Shown piece after piece: positions 1 to 8,021 of a DNA stretch of 10,935 bases. The stretch is from Sphingomonadales bacterium (GTDB lineage: Bacteria > Pseudomonadota > Alphaproteobacteria > Sphingomonadales > Sphingomonadaceae). The DNA lies in assembly GCA_027486275.1 (NCBI GenBank), contig JAIXPM010000222.1, positions 1-10,935 on the forward strand, read 5' to 3'. The translations under genes were made by a program, and so were the position numbers. How positions within the stretch are numbered: the stretch's first letter is position 1; each line of letters starts with the position of its first letter. The notes beneath the pieces were generated by a model. It made no database searches, was not told the origin of the DNA, and saw only the letters and a list, made by a program, of their open reading frames with translations.

Positions 1-701
1 AACTCGATCGCCACATCCTTGGCACCCGGCACCTGCAGGATGGACGGGGTGGGCACGCCATCGAAATAGATTTCCGAATAGGCCAGATCGGAAAGCACCC
101 AGATATTATGCTTCTTCGCAAACGCCACGACGCGCTCATAAAAGGCCAGATCGGCGACCTCGGCAGTTGGGTTGCTGGGGTAACCCATCACCAGCACGCT
201 CGGCCGCGGCACGGTGAACCGCACCGCCCGCTCCAGCGCCTCGAAATATTTCTCATCCGGCGTTGTTGGCACGCTGCGGATGGTCGCGCCGGCAATGATG
301 AAGCCGAACGTGTGGATCGGATAAGACGGGTTGGGCGCCAGCACCACGTCACCGGGCGCGGTGATCGCCTGCGCCAGATTGGCCAAGCCCTCCTTGGAAC
401 CCAGCGTGACAACCACCTCGGTTTCGGGATCAACATCCACGCCGAACCGCCGGTCATAATAGGCGCTCTGCGCGCGGCGCAGCCCGGCGATGCCCTTGGA
501 TGCGCTGTATCCATGCGCATCCGGCTTGGCGGCCACTTCGGCCAGCTTGGCGATCACGTGCGGCGGCGGCGGCAGATCGGGATTGCCCATGCCCAGATCG
601 ATGATGTCGTCACCCCGGGCCCGCGCTGCGGCCCGCATGGCGTTCACTTCCGCGATCACATAGGGCGGCAAACGTTTGATGCGGTAGAAATCGTCCTGCA
701 T
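1..701 (-). CDS. alaC: AlaC-type PLP-dependent aminotransferase (5' part, truncated by window edge)
   Basis: Class I/II fold-type I aminotransferase, probably moving an amino group between alanine or glutamate and 2-oxo acids in the cytoplasm; often annotated as LL-diaminopimelate or aspartate aminotransferase. The N-terminus MQDDFYRIKRLPPYV, then DIIDLGMGNPD, HGYSASKGI, GSKEGLANL, PNPSYPIHT, GYPSNPTAE and SDLAYSEIYFDG, follows E. coli AlaC nearly block by block. About 233 codons are visible of a family length near 400; the PLP lysine and the C-terminal domain lie beyond base 1. The ATG at 701-699 has an AAGGA ribosome binding site seven bases upstream (713-709). The gene is divergent from phaC and is preceded by an intrinsic terminator and a short Ala-rich frame (separate entries), suggesting regulated readthrough. 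Family assignment is firm; the exact substrate is inferred from similarity. Confidence 0.93.
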   Translation of the reverse strand, partial: MQDDFYRIKRLPPYVIAEVNAMRAAARARGDDIIDLGMGNPDLPPPPHVIAKLAEVAAKPDAHGYSASKGIAGLRRAQSAYYDRRFGVDVDPETEVVVTLGSKEGLANLAQAITAPGDVVLAPNPSYPIHTFGFIIAGATIRSVPTTPDEKYFEALERAVRFTVPRPSVLVMGYPSNPTAEVADLAFYERVVAFAKKHNIWVLSDLAYSEIYFDGVPTPSILQVPGAKDVAIE

Positions 702-727
702 GGCTGCGTCCTTAGGCAACAGATGGA

Positions 728-769
728 CAAAAGAAAAGCGGCGGAGGAACCATTTTGTTCCGCCGCCGC
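728..769 (-). terminator. Intrinsic terminator in the alaC 5' leader (candidate attenuator)
   Basis: On the minus strand a 13-bp GC-rich stem with one mismatch (arms 769-757 and 750-738) closes a 6-base loop and is followed directly by TTTTCTTTTGT (737-727). This is a canonical Rho-independent terminator reading toward alaC, ending about 26 bases before its ATG. The plus strand has no T-tract after the stem, so it does not serve phaC. No recognisable gene lies upstream on the minus strand for it to terminate, only the short frame 895-800. A terminator placed inside a leader is the hallmark of attenuation; it could instead end a small RNA. Confidence 0.7.
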
Positions 770-799
770 CGGTTGGAGAGTTCGAATGTTGCGAAACTC

Positions 800-895
800 T
801 CAGCTCGGCGGCGCTCCTGCGGCCATAACGGCGGATGCGGCGGCTGCTGATGCAGCGCCGGCAATTGCCGCAATGATGGTGGCACGATTGATCAC
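800..895 (-). CDS. Candidate alanine-rich leader peptide upstream of alaC (31 aa)
   Basis: Short frame GTG (895-893) to TGA (802-800), 31 residues, 14 of them alanine, including four in a row at residues 17-20 (GCA GCC GCC GCA). It starts MINRATIIAAIAG and ends GAPPS. A possible AAGG lies 11 bases upstream of the GTG, so initiation looks weak. The stop codon is about 30 bases from the terminator stem. Alternative pairings are visible: GGCGCT inside the peptide (minus strand 859-854) is complementary to AGCGCC near its end (815-810), and CGCCGCCG (813-806) is complementary to the 5' arm of the terminator (CGGCGGCG within 771-757). This matches the 1:2, 2:3, 3:4 logic of amino-acid attenuators. 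GC-rich DNA yields Ala codons and such complementarities easily, so translation and function are inference. It could also be a small hydrophobic protein or a chance frame. Confidence 0.4.
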   Translation of the reverse strand: MINRATIIAAIAGAASAAAASAVMAAGAPPS

Positions 896-941
896 AGGTG
901 GAACGCCCTTGCAGCCGGCACACGCCGTGCCAGCAAATTCG

Positions 942-969
942 GCGTTAGCTGAAATGGCCGGCTTGGCAA
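942..969 (-). promoter_or_regulatory. Candidate promoter for the alaC leader
   Basis: Minus strand TTGCCA (969-964), a 16-base spacer, then TAACGC (947-942). Transcription would begin about 40 bases before the GTG of the Ala-rich frame, giving a leader that contains frame, terminator and alaC start in order. The -35 match is fair and the -10 weak, as is common in this group; motif-only support. Confidence 0.25.
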
Positions 970-970
970 A

Positions 971-987
971 GCCCCGTCACAAGGGGC
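971..987 (+). promoter_or_regulatory. Small hairpin in the phaC 5' region
   Basis: GCCCC (971-975) and GGGGC (983-987) form a perfect 5-bp stem with a 7-base loop, ending 13 bases before the AGGAG ribosome binding site of phaC (1001-1005). It could lie in the phaC leader or be an operator half-pair; no regulator can be assigned. No convincing plus-strand promoter was found in the rest of the 313-base gap 702-1014, which otherwise holds the minus-strand alaC leader elements. Confidence 0.2.
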
Positions 988-1014
988 AAGGTGCGATATC
1001 AGGAGATCACCCCA

Positions 1015-2796
1015 ATGACTGCCACGCCCGTACCGTCCGAATCCCCCACCGATCTTGGCGCCCGCCAGGTGCAAGCGCAGGAAAACTTTCAGAAATTCAC
1101 CGATCTGATGGGCAAGGGCCAGCAGATGATGATGGAATTCTGGACGAAGGAACATGCCGCAACGCCGATGGTCACCGATCCGATGGGCTTCATGTCCGGC
1201 TGGCAAAAGGCGATCACCGCCCTGATGTCCGATCCGGCCCGCCTGATGGAACAGCAGCAGAAGTACATGGCCGATGCCATGATGCTGTGGAAAAACTTCA
1301 TCAGCCCCGATGCCGAAAAGCCAACGATCAAAGACAAACGCTTTGCGAACGAAGCCTGGTCGCAAAACCCCGCCTTCGATTTCCTGCGCCAATCCTATCT
1401 GCTCACCGCCAGCCACTTCATGGAAGCCGCCCACCAGCTTGACGGGCTGGAACCCGCCGAAAAGGCCAAGGCGCAATTCCTGATCAAGCAGTTCGTGGAC
1501 GCGATGAGCCCGTCCAACTTCGCGCTCACCAACCCCGAAGTGCTGAAAACCACGGCCGAAACCGGCGGCGCCAATCTGCTCAGGGGCCTCGAACATCTGC
1601 TCGGCGATCTGCAAACCGGCCGCATGAAGATGACCGACGAAAACGCCTTCGAAGTCGGCCGCAACGTTGCCATCACGCCGGGCAAGGTCGTCTTCCAGAA
1701 CCGCCTGCTGCAGCTCATCCAGTACACGCCCACCACCGAAACCGTGTACGAAGTGCCGCTGGTGATCTACCCGCCGTGGATCAACAAATTCTACATCCTC
1801 GATCTCACCGCCGAAAAAAGCTTCATCCGCTGGGCCGTCGAACAGGGCATCACCGTGTTCGTTGCCAGCTGGAAAAATGCCGATGAAAGCATCGCCGATG
1901 CCACCATCGATACCTATGTCGAAGAAGGCATATTGCAGGGCGTCCGCGTGGCGCGCGAAATCTGCAACACCGAAGGCGCCCACGTCATCGGCTATTGCGT
2001 CGCCGGCACCACACTTGCCGCCACCATGGCCGTGCTCGAATCCCGCAACCAGGCCAGCCAGATCACCTCTGCCACCTTCTTCACCGCCCAGGTGGACTTT
2101 GCCGATGCCGGTGAACTGAAATTCTTCGTCGATGATCCCAGCGTCGAAACGCTGGACAAGCTGACGGAAGACAAACACGTGCTCGATGGCCGCTTCATGG
2201 CCACCACCTTCAACCTGCTGCGATCGAACGACCTGATCTGGAACTATGTCGTCAACAACTACATGCTGGGGAAAGACTATTTCCCCTTCGATCTGCTCTA
2301 TTGGAATTCAGATGCCACCAACGTGCCGGCCAGATGGCACCAGCAGTATATCAAGGATCTGTATCGCGAAAACCTGATGGTCCAACCCGGCGCGCTCACC
2401 GTGTGCGGCGTGCCCATCGATCTGAAAACCGTGAAAACCCCCACCTTCATCCAGGCCGGCAAGGAAGATCATATCGCGCCGGCAAAATCGGCCTTCAAAC
2501 TCACCAAGGCCTTCAGCGGCGAAACCCGCTTCGTGCTGGCCGGCAGCGGGCACATCGCCGGCGTCGTCAACCCACCCTCTGCCATGAAATACCAGCACTG
2601 GATCGGCGACCCAACCGTCGCCACCCTCGACGATTTCATCGCCAGCGGCACGGAAACCAAAGGCAGCTGGTGGCCCCACTGGCTCACCTGGCTCACCCCG
2701 CGTTCGGGCAAACAGGTGAAACCACGCGTGCCGGGGGAGGGGCCGTACACGGCGATCGAGGACGCGCCGGGGGCGTATGTGAAAGAGCGGATTTAA
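1015..2796 (+). CDS. phaC: Class I poly(3-hydroxyalkanoate) synthase
   Basis: Polymerises 3-hydroxyacyl-CoA into polyhydroxyalkanoate storage granules, releasing CoA. The 593-aa product has the size of class I synthases. It shows the PhaC N-terminal domain with the landmarks NRLLQLIQYTP and PLVIYPPWINKFYILDL, then an alpha/beta hydrolase core. The catalytic triad is intact: Cys328 in the lipase-like box GYCVAG, Asp485 in AGKEDHIAP and His513 in GSGHIAGVVNPP. I chose the ATG at 1015 because AGGAG sits 9 bases upstream; an in-frame GTG at 991 would place that site inside the gene. The N-terminal 100 residues are Met/Gln-rich and helical in appearance, as expected for the variable region. No phasin, depolymerase, phaA or phaB lies next to it, so the monomer pathway is encoded elsewhere. 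The downstream hairpin repeat may also serve as its terminator. Confidence 0.97.
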   Translation: MTATPVPSESPTDLGARQVQAQENFQKFTDLMGKGQQMMMEFWTKEHAATPMVTDPMGFMSGWQKAITALMSDPARLMEQQQKYMADAMMLWKNFISPDAEKPTIKDKRFANEAWSQNPAFDFLRQSYLLTASHFMEAAHQLDGLEPAEKAKAQFLIKQFVDAMSPSNFALTNPEVLKTTAETGGANLLRGLEHLLGDLQTGRMKMTDENAFEVGRNVAITPGKVVFQNRLLQLIQYTPTTETVYEVPLVIYPPWINKFYILDLTAEKSFIRWAVEQGITVFVASWKNADESIADATIDTYVEEGILQGVRVAREICNTEGAHVIGYCVAGTTLAATMAVLESRNQASQITSATFFTAQVDFADAGELKFFVDDPSVETLDKLTEDKHVLDGRFMATTFNLLRSNDLIWNYVVNNYMLGKDYFPFDLLYWNSDATNVPARWHQQYIKDLYRENLMVQPGALTVCGVPIDLKTVKTPTFIQAGKEDHIAPAKSAFKLTKAFSGETRFVLAGSGHIAGVVNPPSAMKYQHWIGDPTVATLDDFIASGTETKGSWWPHWLTWLTPRSGKQVKPRVPGEGPYTAIEDAPGAYVKERI

Positions 2797-2812
2797 GGGG
2801 GGTTAAGTTAGG

Positions 2813-2849
2813 GGGCCTCCGGCGGGCAGGGACGCAGTCCCTGCACCCA
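2813..2849 (+). repeat. GC-rich hairpin repeat, left copy (inverted relative to 5381-5417)
   Basis: A 37-base element beginning GGGCCTCCGGCGGGCAGGG and ending CCCTGCACCCA. Its core is a perfect 7-bp stem GCAGGGA/TCCCTGC (2826-2832, 2838-2844) with loop CGCAG. It matches the reverse complement of 5381-5417 at 32 of 37 positions, and both copies continue into a T-rich then G-rich stretch (here TTTGTTTTGGGG). It lies 16 bases after the phaC stop, so hairpin plus T-rich tail may terminate phaC. It resembles REP-type extragenic palindromes; genome copy number is unknown from this window. Confidence 0.75.
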
Positions 2850-2946
2850 TTTGTTTTGGGGCAGCCCCTTCTGATCAAGTCCTCCCGTCATCTCGGACTT
2901 CATCTGGTGTCTAGGTTTTCTGCGTTGGAAAAATGATTGTTGGTTG

Positions 2947-2975
2947 TTGCAGATGGACCGGGATATGCCATAGAA
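2947..2975 (+). promoter_or_regulatory. Candidate promoter of the methyltransferase gene (possibly leaderless)
   Basis: TTGCAG (2947-2952), 17-base spacer, ATAGAA (2970-2975), then only seven bases to the ATG at 2983. No Shine-Dalgarno sequence precedes that ATG, so a leaderless mRNA fits both facts. Leaderless expression is known for several restriction-modification controller genes. No C-protein box-like symmetric repeats were seen. Motif-only evidence. Confidence 0.3.
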
Positions 2976-2982
2976 CCTTTTT

Positions 2983-4173
2983 ATGATGTCACTTGCAAAC
3001 CGCTCGACCAATGCTCGAACCGCCAAGCAGGATGAATTTTATACACAGTTCAGCGACATTCAAATGGAAGTAGAATCTTATCTCGAGCTTGACGCTGACG
3101 CTTTTCAAAATAAAGTAGTATATTGCAATTGCGATGACCCTTTTGAAAGCAATTTTTTCAAATATTTTGCCGCAAACTTCAATAGGCTCGGTCTAAAGAA
3201 GCTTATCTCCACAAGTTACGATGGCTCTCCTATTGCCGGGCAAGGTGCCCTTTTTCCAGAGTATGATGATGGCAAAGCCAATCGGCGTAAGCCGATGGCC
3301 CTGGCTGTTGTTCTCGATCACGTGAAGGATGAGGATGGGGATGGCGCTGTCAACGTTACGGACGTTGAGATCTTTCTTAAACATAACAAGGCAGCGCGAG
3401 TCTCACTCAAAGGCAACGAGCAGTATGCCGGTGGAGACTTCCGTAGCCCAGAGTGTGTCGAATTCTTAAAAGAGGCCGACATCGTTGTCACGAACCCGCC
3501 CTTCTCGCTATTTCGCGAGTACGTTGCCCAACTCGTGGCCCACGAAAAAAGGTTCTTGATTATCGGGAATATGCAAGCCGCGACCTACAAGGAGATTTTC
3601 CCACTTATCAAGGCTGACAAGCTCTGGATGGGAGTTACCATTCACAGCGGGGATCGCGAATTCCGCGTTCCCGACCACTATCCGCTGGAAGCTGCTGGAT
3701 GGCGCGTGGACGAAGCGGGTGCCAAGTACATCCGCGTAAAGGGCGTGCGGTGGTGGACAAATTTGGATCACGGCCGCCGACATCAACCGCTGCCACTGAT
3801 GGGCATGGCGGACAATCTTAGATTTAGTAAACATAATGAAATCAAGGGCAAGACTGCTTACGACAGATATGAGAATTATGATGCTATAGAAATTCCGTTT
3901 ACGGATTCGATTCCGAATGATTATGATGGCGTGATGGGAGTGCCGATTTCGTTCTTGGACAAATATTGCCCGGAACAATTTGAAATTGTCGGCACGCTTG
4001 AATCCAGCGATCCTAACAATCCATTTCGGACAAGGTGGTATTCGTCTCAAGATCAAAAAGACGCATATTTCCGCCGGTTTGGAAAGGCCGGGACTATTCC
4101 ACTAAATATGTCTGGCGTCATTAATGATGTGAAGGTTTACAAGCGCATATTAATTCGTCAACGTAAAAGGTAA
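2983..4173 (+). CDS. EcoRI-family DNA adenine-N6 methyltransferase
   Basis: Transfers a methyl group from S-adenosylmethionine to adenine in DNA. The 396-aa product follows M.EcoRI in order: [30 protein letters not shown] and LGLKKLI near the N-terminus; GGDFRSPE; the catalytic motif IV in [12 protein letters not shown] (NPPF at residues 171-174); [16 protein letters not shown]; then [36 protein letters not shown] and a C-terminal YKRILIR. It is about 70 residues longer than M.EcoRI (326 aa), mainly through a segment around residues 75-160 and one near 320-380. The start is ATG 2983 or the adjacent ATG 2986; neither has a clear ribosome binding site. It lies 22 bases upstream of a DUF262-HNH nuclease gene and is probably co-transcribed with it. 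Family membership is firm; whether it still recognises GAATTC is unknown, because only catalytic and scaffold blocks can be matched by eye. Confidence 0.93.
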   Translation: MMSLANRSTNARTAKQDEFYTQFSDIQMEVESYLELDADAFQNKVVYCNCDDPFESNFFKYFAANFNRLGLKKLISTSYDGSPIAGQGALFPEYDDGKANRRKPMALAVVLDHVKDEDGDGAVNVTDVEIFLKHNKAARVSLKGNEQYAGGDFRSPECVEFLKEADIVVTNPPFSLFREYVAQLVAHEKRFLIIGNMQAATYKEIFPLIKADKLWMGVTIHSGDREFRVPDHYPLEAAGWRVDEAGAKYIRVKGVRWWTNLDHGRRHQPLPLMGMADNLRFSKHNEIKGKTAYDRYENYDAIEIPFTDSIPNDYDGVMGVPISFLDKYCPEQFEIVGTLESSDPNNPFRTRWYSSQDQKDAYFRRFGKAGTIPLNMSGVINDVKVYKRILIRQRKR

Positions 4174-4195
4174 TAGCCTTAGCGAGATTCGCGCC

Positions 4196-5362
4196 ATGAA
4201 AACCAGTCTCAACACCGAGCTGAGCATCTCCGATGTCTGCGAAGGATTCATTTACAATCAGCTTGAGGGAAAGGGTTTGTTTGGACTTTCTGGCAAACTC
4301 ACGATTCAACCTGAATATCAGAGAAATTATATCTATGCTGAGAGCGGCGGTAAACGAGAGCAAGACGTCATCCACTCATTGCTTATGGGATATCCCCTTG
4401 GACTAATTTATTTCAACAAGGTCGCTCATGATAAGTTTGAAGTTTTGGATGGTCAGCAACGTATCACAAGCATAGGTCGCTTTATTACAAATAAGTTTTC
4501 AATCACGGAAAATGGAAATCCCAGGAACTTCGATAGTTTGGCCGCGGACCAGAAGCAGATAATTCTTGATTCTAAGCTATTGATATACGAATGTGAAGGA
4601 TCTGAAACCGAGATAAAACAGTGGTTTCAAACCATCAATATTGTTGGCGTTGAATTGAACGATCAAGAACTTTTAAATGCCATTTACTCTGGAAAATTTG
4701 TCACGAAGGCGAAAGAGGTGTTTAGCAACAGTCAGAACGCTAACATCCAAAAATGGAGCGCTTACGTCAAAGGAAATGCCAACCGGCAGGATTTTTTGGA
4801 ACGAGCGCTCCAGTGGGTCAGTAAGGGCGATGTCGGTTCTTACATGAGTGCGCGTCGCAATGATGCCGACGTTTCCGAACTGAAGAACTATTTCAACAGC
4901 GTGATTGACTGGGTCTCAAACGTATTTGTAGATGTTTTGCCGGAAATGAAAGGTATTGAATGGGGTCGCTTGTACGAAGAGCACCACCACAAGAGCTATG
5001 ACTCCAAGCTGGTTTCGGAGGCGGTGCGCGCTCTCGCCGCTGATGGCGAGGTCACAAATCGAAAGGGCATTTTTGAGTATGTTTTGGGTGGGTCTGTGGA
5101 CACCAAACTACTCAACGTTCGGGTGTTTGATGACAAGGTGAAAAGGGCGACGTACGCAAAGCAGACGCAAAGTGCCGAAACCAAAGGGGAGTCCAATTGC
5201 CCTCTCTGTGCAATCGGCCACGGTGCAAACAACGCTAGGCGGTATGCTCTGAGTGAGATGGATGCGGATCATGTTTCTGCGTGGAGCAAGGCGGGGGACA
5301 GCTCGGCCAACAACTGCCAAATGCTTTGCGTCACCCACAATCGCGCAAAGGGCAATCGCTAG
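4196..5362 (+). CDS. DUF262 (GmrS-like) protein with C-terminal HNH endonuclease domain
   Basis: A 388-aa predicted DNA nuclease. Residues about 10-120 carry the DUF262 signature of ParB/sulfiredoxin-fold nucleotidases: [11 protein letters not shown] (37-47), [14 protein letters not shown] (60-73) and [12 protein letters not shown] (83-93, with DGQQR at 85-89). In GmrSD, SspE and BrxU this domain couples nucleotide hydrolysis to sensing of DNA modification. The last 55 residues form a zinc-type HNH domain: CPLC (335-338), DADHV with His359, NN at 372-373, then C378-x2-H381 followed by N382 and K385. This is a different HNH class from the DUF1524 module of GmrD. The middle is helical, without a recognised motif. 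The start ATG 4196 follows the methyltransferase stop by 22 bases; the upstream SD is weak (GCGAG). The TAG stop abuts the right-hand repeat region. Predicted role is the restriction or effector half of a two-gene defence cassette; target and trigger are inferred, not seen. Confidence 0.88.
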   Translation: MKTSLNTELSISDVCEGFIYNQLEGKGLFGLSGKLTIQPEYQRNYIYAESGGKREQDVIHSLLMGYPLGLIYFNKVAHDKFEVLDGQQRITSIGRFITNKFSITENGNPRNFDSLAADQKQIILDSKLLIYECEGSETEIKQWFQTINIVGVELNDQELLNAIYSGKFVTKAKEVFSNSQNANIQKWSAYVKGNANRQDFLERALQWVSKGDVGSYMSARRNDADVSELKNYFNSVIDWVSNVFVDVLPEMKGIEWGRLYEEHHHKSYDSKLVSEAVRALAADGEVTNRKGIFEYVLGGSVDTKLLNVRVFDDKVKRATYAKQTQSAETKGESNCPLCAIGHGANNARRYALSEMDADHVSAWSKAGDSSANNCQMLCVTHNRAKGNR

Positions 5363-5380
5363 CCCCCCTAAAAACGAAAG

Positions 5381-5417
5381 TGGGTGCAGGGGTTCAGCCC
5401 CTGCCCGCCGGAGGCCC
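5381..5417 (-). repeat. GC-rich hairpin repeat, right copy (inverted relative to 2813-2849)
   Basis: Read on the minus strand this is the same 37-base element as at 2813-2849. The core stem GCAGGGG/CCCCTGC (5386-5392 with 5398-5404) has one base pair changed from A:T in the left copy to G:C here, so pairing is preserved while the loop differs. It begins 18 bases after the nuclease stop. A second perfect inverted repeat, GGAGGC/GCCTCC (5410-5415, 5422-5427), and a GCCGC/GCGGC hairpin (5428-5440) follow, filling the gap before the DUF393 gene with palindromes. Confidence 0.75.
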
Positions 5418-5485
5418 TGCTGCCTCCGCCGCCCTGCGGCGAGGTGGGGTCTGGCGCCGTTTCGGCCTCCCACTATCAGGGGCGC

Positions 5486-5872
5486 ATGATCGAAAATCCC
5501 GAAACGTCGGTACTCTACAACGCCCAGTGTCCGGTGTGTCAGGTCGAGGTTAACCATTATGCGCGTTATGTGGGCGAGGCGGGTTTGCCGATCCGGTTTG
5601 ATGATCTGAACACGGATGCACTGCACCGGTGGGGGATTGATGCCGATACGGCCGCGCGCAGCCTGTATGTGCAGCGGGGTGGGGTGATTGTTTCCGGTGT
5701 GCCGGCGTTTTTGCTGCTGTGGTCGCAGATGCCGCGGTATCGATTGCTGGCGTGGATCGTGGGGTTGCCGGGGATCAGGCAGATTGCCGGCGCGGCCTAT
5801 GATCATGTGTTTGCCCCGGTGTTGTACCGGCGGCACCGGCGCCGGCAGGCCGGGAACCAGCGTATAGGGTGA
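5486..5872 (+). CDS. DCC/DUF393 family thiol-disulfide oxidoreductase-like protein
   Basis: A 128-aa protein of the DUF393 (YuxK/DCC1) family, named for its conserved N-terminal Asp-x-Cys-x-x-Cys-type motif. Here residues 8-21 read SVLYNAQCPVCQVE with the CPVC pair at 15-18, and the family's usual aspartate before the cysteines is replaced (YNAQC). The central SLYVQRGGVIVSGVPAF and the C-terminal helix with a basic RRHRRRQ tail fit the family. Members are predicted redox proteins, mostly without a proven substrate. I chose ATG 5486 because AGGGG precedes it and because upstream in-frame translation would run through the hairpin repeat. It is the first gene after the accessory island and precedes tspO by 83 bases, possibly in one transcript. 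Confidence 0.85.
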   Translation: MIENPETSVLYNAQCPVCQVEVNHYARYVGEAGLPIRFDDLNTDALHRWGIDADTAARSLYVQRGGVIVSGVPAFLLLWSQMPRYRLLAWIVGLPGIRQIAGAAYDHVFAPVLYRRHRRRQAGNQRIG

Positions 5873-5955
5873 AAGCCGCAAGCCGGTGCGATGGGGCCGC
5901 CCTATCTTGCCGGGCGTCGATGCTGCATGGAGGCGGTTGAAAGTGAGGCACCGCC

Positions 5956-6426
5956 TTGTCCGAGTTCAACCTGCCGCTTGCGAGTGCGATTATCTGGATG
6001 GTGGGCCTGTGCCTGGTGGGCGGGCTGATGACGCCGCGTGCCGATTGGTATGCCCGGCTGCGCAAGCCCGCATGGCAGCCGCCCGGTTGGGCGTTCGGGC
6101 CGGGGTGGACGATCATCCTTGGTTTGGCGGCGTGGGCGGCGGTGCGCGCTTGGGATGCCGGTGATGCGGCGCAGCAGCGGGACGTGCTGATCCTGTTCGG
6201 CGTGAACGCCGTGTTCCACCTGGCCTGGAGCCCGCTGTTCTTCAAGCTGCAGCGGCCTGATTGGGCGCTGATCGAAGTGCCGTTCCTCTGGGCCTCGGTG
6301 CTCGCGATGATGATCGGGTTGTGGCCCATCGACAGCCAAGCGGCGCTGCTCATCCTGCCCTATCTGGCATGGGTGGGATTTGCAGCGTCGCTCAACTGGA
6401 AGGTTGTTGATCTCAACCCGCGTTGA
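5956..6426 (+). CDS. tspO: TspO/MBR family tryptophan-rich membrane protein
   Basis: A small integral membrane protein of the translocator-protein family that binds tetrapyrroles such as protoporphyrin; in Rhodobacter it tunes pigment gene expression in response to oxygen. The 156-aa product has about five hydrophobic segments and 13 tryptophans. The family blocks are present: RKPAWQPPGWAFGPGWTI (36-53), VNAVFHLAWSPLFF (83-96) and the C-terminal LPYLAWVGFAASLNW (134-148). The start is taken as TTG 5956, with GAGG eight bases upstream; the next ATG would remove most of the first transmembrane helix. It converges with the monooxygenase gene, leaving only 15 bases between stops and no room for an obvious terminator. 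Ligand and role here are inferred from the family. Confidence 0.93.
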   Translation: MSEFNLPLASAIIWMVGLCLVGGLMTPRADWYARLRKPAWQPPGWAFGPGWTIILGLAAWAAVRAWDAGDAAQQRDVLILFGVNAVFHLAWSPLFFKLQRPDWALIEVPFLWASVLAMMIGLWPIDSQAALLILPYLAWVGFAASLNWKVVDLNPR

Positions 6427-6441
6427 CGGGAAGGCCCTTGG

Positions 6442-7917
<1,476 letters not shown>

Positions 7918-7930
7918 GGTACTGGTCTCC

Positions 7931-7948
7931 CTTTACGCGAACGTAAAG
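7931..7948 (-). promoter_or_regulatory. Palindromic operator candidate upstream of ethA
   Basis: A perfect 7-bp inverted repeat, CTTTACG/CGTAAAG, around a 4-base centre (minus strand TTCG). It lies 14 bases before the GTG start and directly adjoins the ribosome binding site. It overlaps a candidate -10 hexamer. Size and symmetry suit a dimeric TetR-type repressor; the same sequence in RNA would form a small hairpin next to the ribosome binding site. Which regulator binds is unknown. Confidence 0.5.
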
Positions 7949-7968
7949 CGAGGGCGGGCTGGCGGCAA
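7941..7968 (-). promoter_or_regulatory. Candidate ethA promoter
   Basis: Minus strand TTGCCG (7968-7963), 16-base spacer, TTACGT (7946-7941). The -10 lies inside the palindrome at 7931-7948, the arrangement expected for repression by promoter occlusion. Motif-only support. Confidence 0.3.
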
Positions 7969-8021
7969 TGGGGCAAAACAGCGAGGGCGGCCACGAACCG
8001 GCACAGGCCGGCAGCGGCCGG

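Larger units (their letters stand above)
2813..5417. other. Low-GC accessory island with modification-nuclease cassette
   Basis: From about 2890 to 5362 the sequence is clearly poorer in G+C than the flanks: many 60-base lines are 35-50% GC (the line from 3841 is 22 of 60), whereas flanking genes are mostly above 60%. Codon third positions are correspondingly A/T-rich. The island holds exactly two genes in one orientation and its edges coincide with inverted copies of a hairpin repeat. No integrase, transposase or tRNA target is visible. Horizontal acquisition is inferred from composition and defence-like content. Confidence 0.7.

Noticed and set aside
917..931. GGCAC/GTGCC 5-bp inverted repeat in the alaC-phaC intergenic region
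   Set aside because: Short, with no T-tract and no clear relation to a start site; expected by chance at this GC content.
108..1442. 444-codon plus-strand open frame spanning the alaC fragment and the intergenic region
   Set aside because: It is opposite alaC and overlaps the start of phaC in another frame. The composition is Arg/His/Pro-rich with no family motif.
892..2178. Long open frame on the minus strand opposite phaC
   Set aside because: It is antisense to a gene with full family similarity and intact catalytic residues. The product is Gly/His/Phe-rich low-complexity sequence, typical of shadow frames in GC-rich DNA.
2850..2982. Search for a controller (C) protein gene, attachment site or integrase beside the methylase
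   Set aside because: The gap before the methylase holds no coding frame, tRNA end or direct repeat that would support one.
5384..5485. In-frame upstream extension of the DUF393 protein by 34 codons
   Set aside because: It would translate through the hairpin repeat and gives Pro-rich sequence unlike the family. ATG 5486 has a ribosome binding site and matches the family start.
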